Of a stretch of 63,255 nt of DNA, positions 62,999 to 63,255 are shown piece after piece. Position 1 is the first letter of the stretch. Each line of letters begins with the position of its first letter. The position numbers were made by a program, and so were the translations under genes. A model generated the notes under the pieces. It saw nothing but the letters and a program-made list of their open reading frames with translations. It had not been told where the DNA came from and searched no databases. The stretch comes from Acidobacteriota bacterium. Its GTDB lineage: Bacteria; Acidobacteriota; Vicinamibacteria; Vicinamibacterales; JAKQTR01. Where the stretch lies: NCBI GenBank assembly GCA_026393675.1, contig JAPKZQ010000017.1, forward strand, positions 1-63,255, written 5' to 3'.

Positions 62999-63232
62999 GT
63001 GACTTGGACAGCTGATTTCCATGACGACTTCGTCGCCGAGTATCACGCCTTGCCCAGGGACGTCCAAGACGAGTTGTTGGCGTGCGTCACCTTGCTTGAA
63101 CAGTTCGGCCCATTGCTAACGAGGCCATGCCTCAGACCTTCGAGCATGTCTGGAGCGGAGGGTCTCGTCGCACGGTCTGAGGCAGGCCTCGTTAGAGAAT
63201 TAGGGGAGCTCCCAGGCACCGGGAGGGGTTGA
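62999..63232 (+). pseudogene. higB: HigB/RelE-type toxin gene interrupted by an 80-bp hairpin element
   Basis: From GTG 62999 the frame reads VTWTADFHDDFVAEYHALPR then DVQDELLACVTLLEQFGPLL, the N-terminal half of a HigB-like (Gp49/DUF891) mRNA interferase. At 63116 the inserted hairpin element begins and the frame turns into unrelated residues (CLRPSSMSGAEGLV...) that stop at 63232. The expected C-terminal KELR-type active-site part is not seen before the window ends. No HigA antitoxin is visible in the 23 bases left. Confidence 0.7.
63116..63195. repeat. 80-bp MITE-like hairpin element
   Basis: Terminal inverted repeats CTAACGAGGCCATGCCTCAG (ACC follows) and GGTCTGAGGCAGGCCTCGTT (AG follows) match over 22 bases with a single one-base bulge. 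The interior 35 bases are unique. No clear target-site duplication (left flank CCCATTG, right flank AGAATTA). No ORF inside. Confidence 0.8.
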
Positions 63233-63255
63233 TTCCTCCGCCGAAGTATTAGACC

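Overview
This is about 63 kb of high-GC chromosomal DNA. It most resembles an Acidobacteriota genome, perhaps of the Vicinamibacteria type. The pointers are an Oar-like TonB receptor with an N-terminal carboxypeptidase-regulatory-like domain, PQQ-propeller and Tat-signal protein remnants, intergenic GGGATT-type heptamer arrays, and an envelope/cell-shape gene set of Gram-negative type. The taxonomic call is inference from gene families; no rRNA is present.

Layout. 0-11.5 kb is accessory and decayed: an Oar-like TonB receptor, a PQQ-propeller gene cut by an intact IS4-family element, a Tat-signal gene stub, an L-serine dehydratase gene bracketed by 106-bp direct repeats, and a graveyard of IS91, IS66, ISL3 and leuD remnants. 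The IS91 transposase itself has been invaded by several small palindromic repeats. 11.6-19.2 kb is housekeeping: Hsp20, ymdB-like, xseA, xseB, a polyprenyl synthase, tlyA and nadK on the plus strand, meeting mltG and ruvX on the minus strand. 19.5-24.3 kb carries an alkaline-phosphatase-superfamily lipoprotein, an EnvC-like LytM protein and an S41 protein (the last two with degenerate active sites), and HU. 24.5-32.6 kb is a translation and cell-division block: tRNA-Val, thrS, infC (apparently AUC-started), rpmI, rplT, zapB-like, zapA, 6S RNA, rny, thiL, a short DUF2062 gene and a 3D-domain protein. 33-45 kb, on the minus strand, is one tightly packed cell-shape operon: GGDEF protein, mreB, mreC, mreD, mrdA, rodA, rng, SNF2 helicase, SWIM protein. 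45-51 kb is an L-arabinose-type catabolic operon (SSS symporter, small membrane partner, isomerase, araB, araD). 51-62 kb has a PpiD-like foldase, an NmrA-like oxidoreductase, SppA, an RsbU-like phosphatase and a secreted GH2 beta-galactosidase. The right end has a tiny ORF pair, tRNA-Leu and a HigB-like toxin gene broken by an 80-bp hairpin element.

The most unusual thread is small repeats: REPIN-like GGGATCGCC hairpins, CCCTTCGAC...GAGGG elements that appear to duplicate 3 bp on insertion, CCGCC...GGCGG elements, a 133-bp repeat present in two inverted copies, a 73-bp tandem array and GGGATT heptamer arrays that supply the last codons or stops of flanking genes. No transposase obviously dedicated to them is visible here. 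I see no CRISPR array, prophage or defence island, and no wholly new multi-gene system that the sequence alone would establish.
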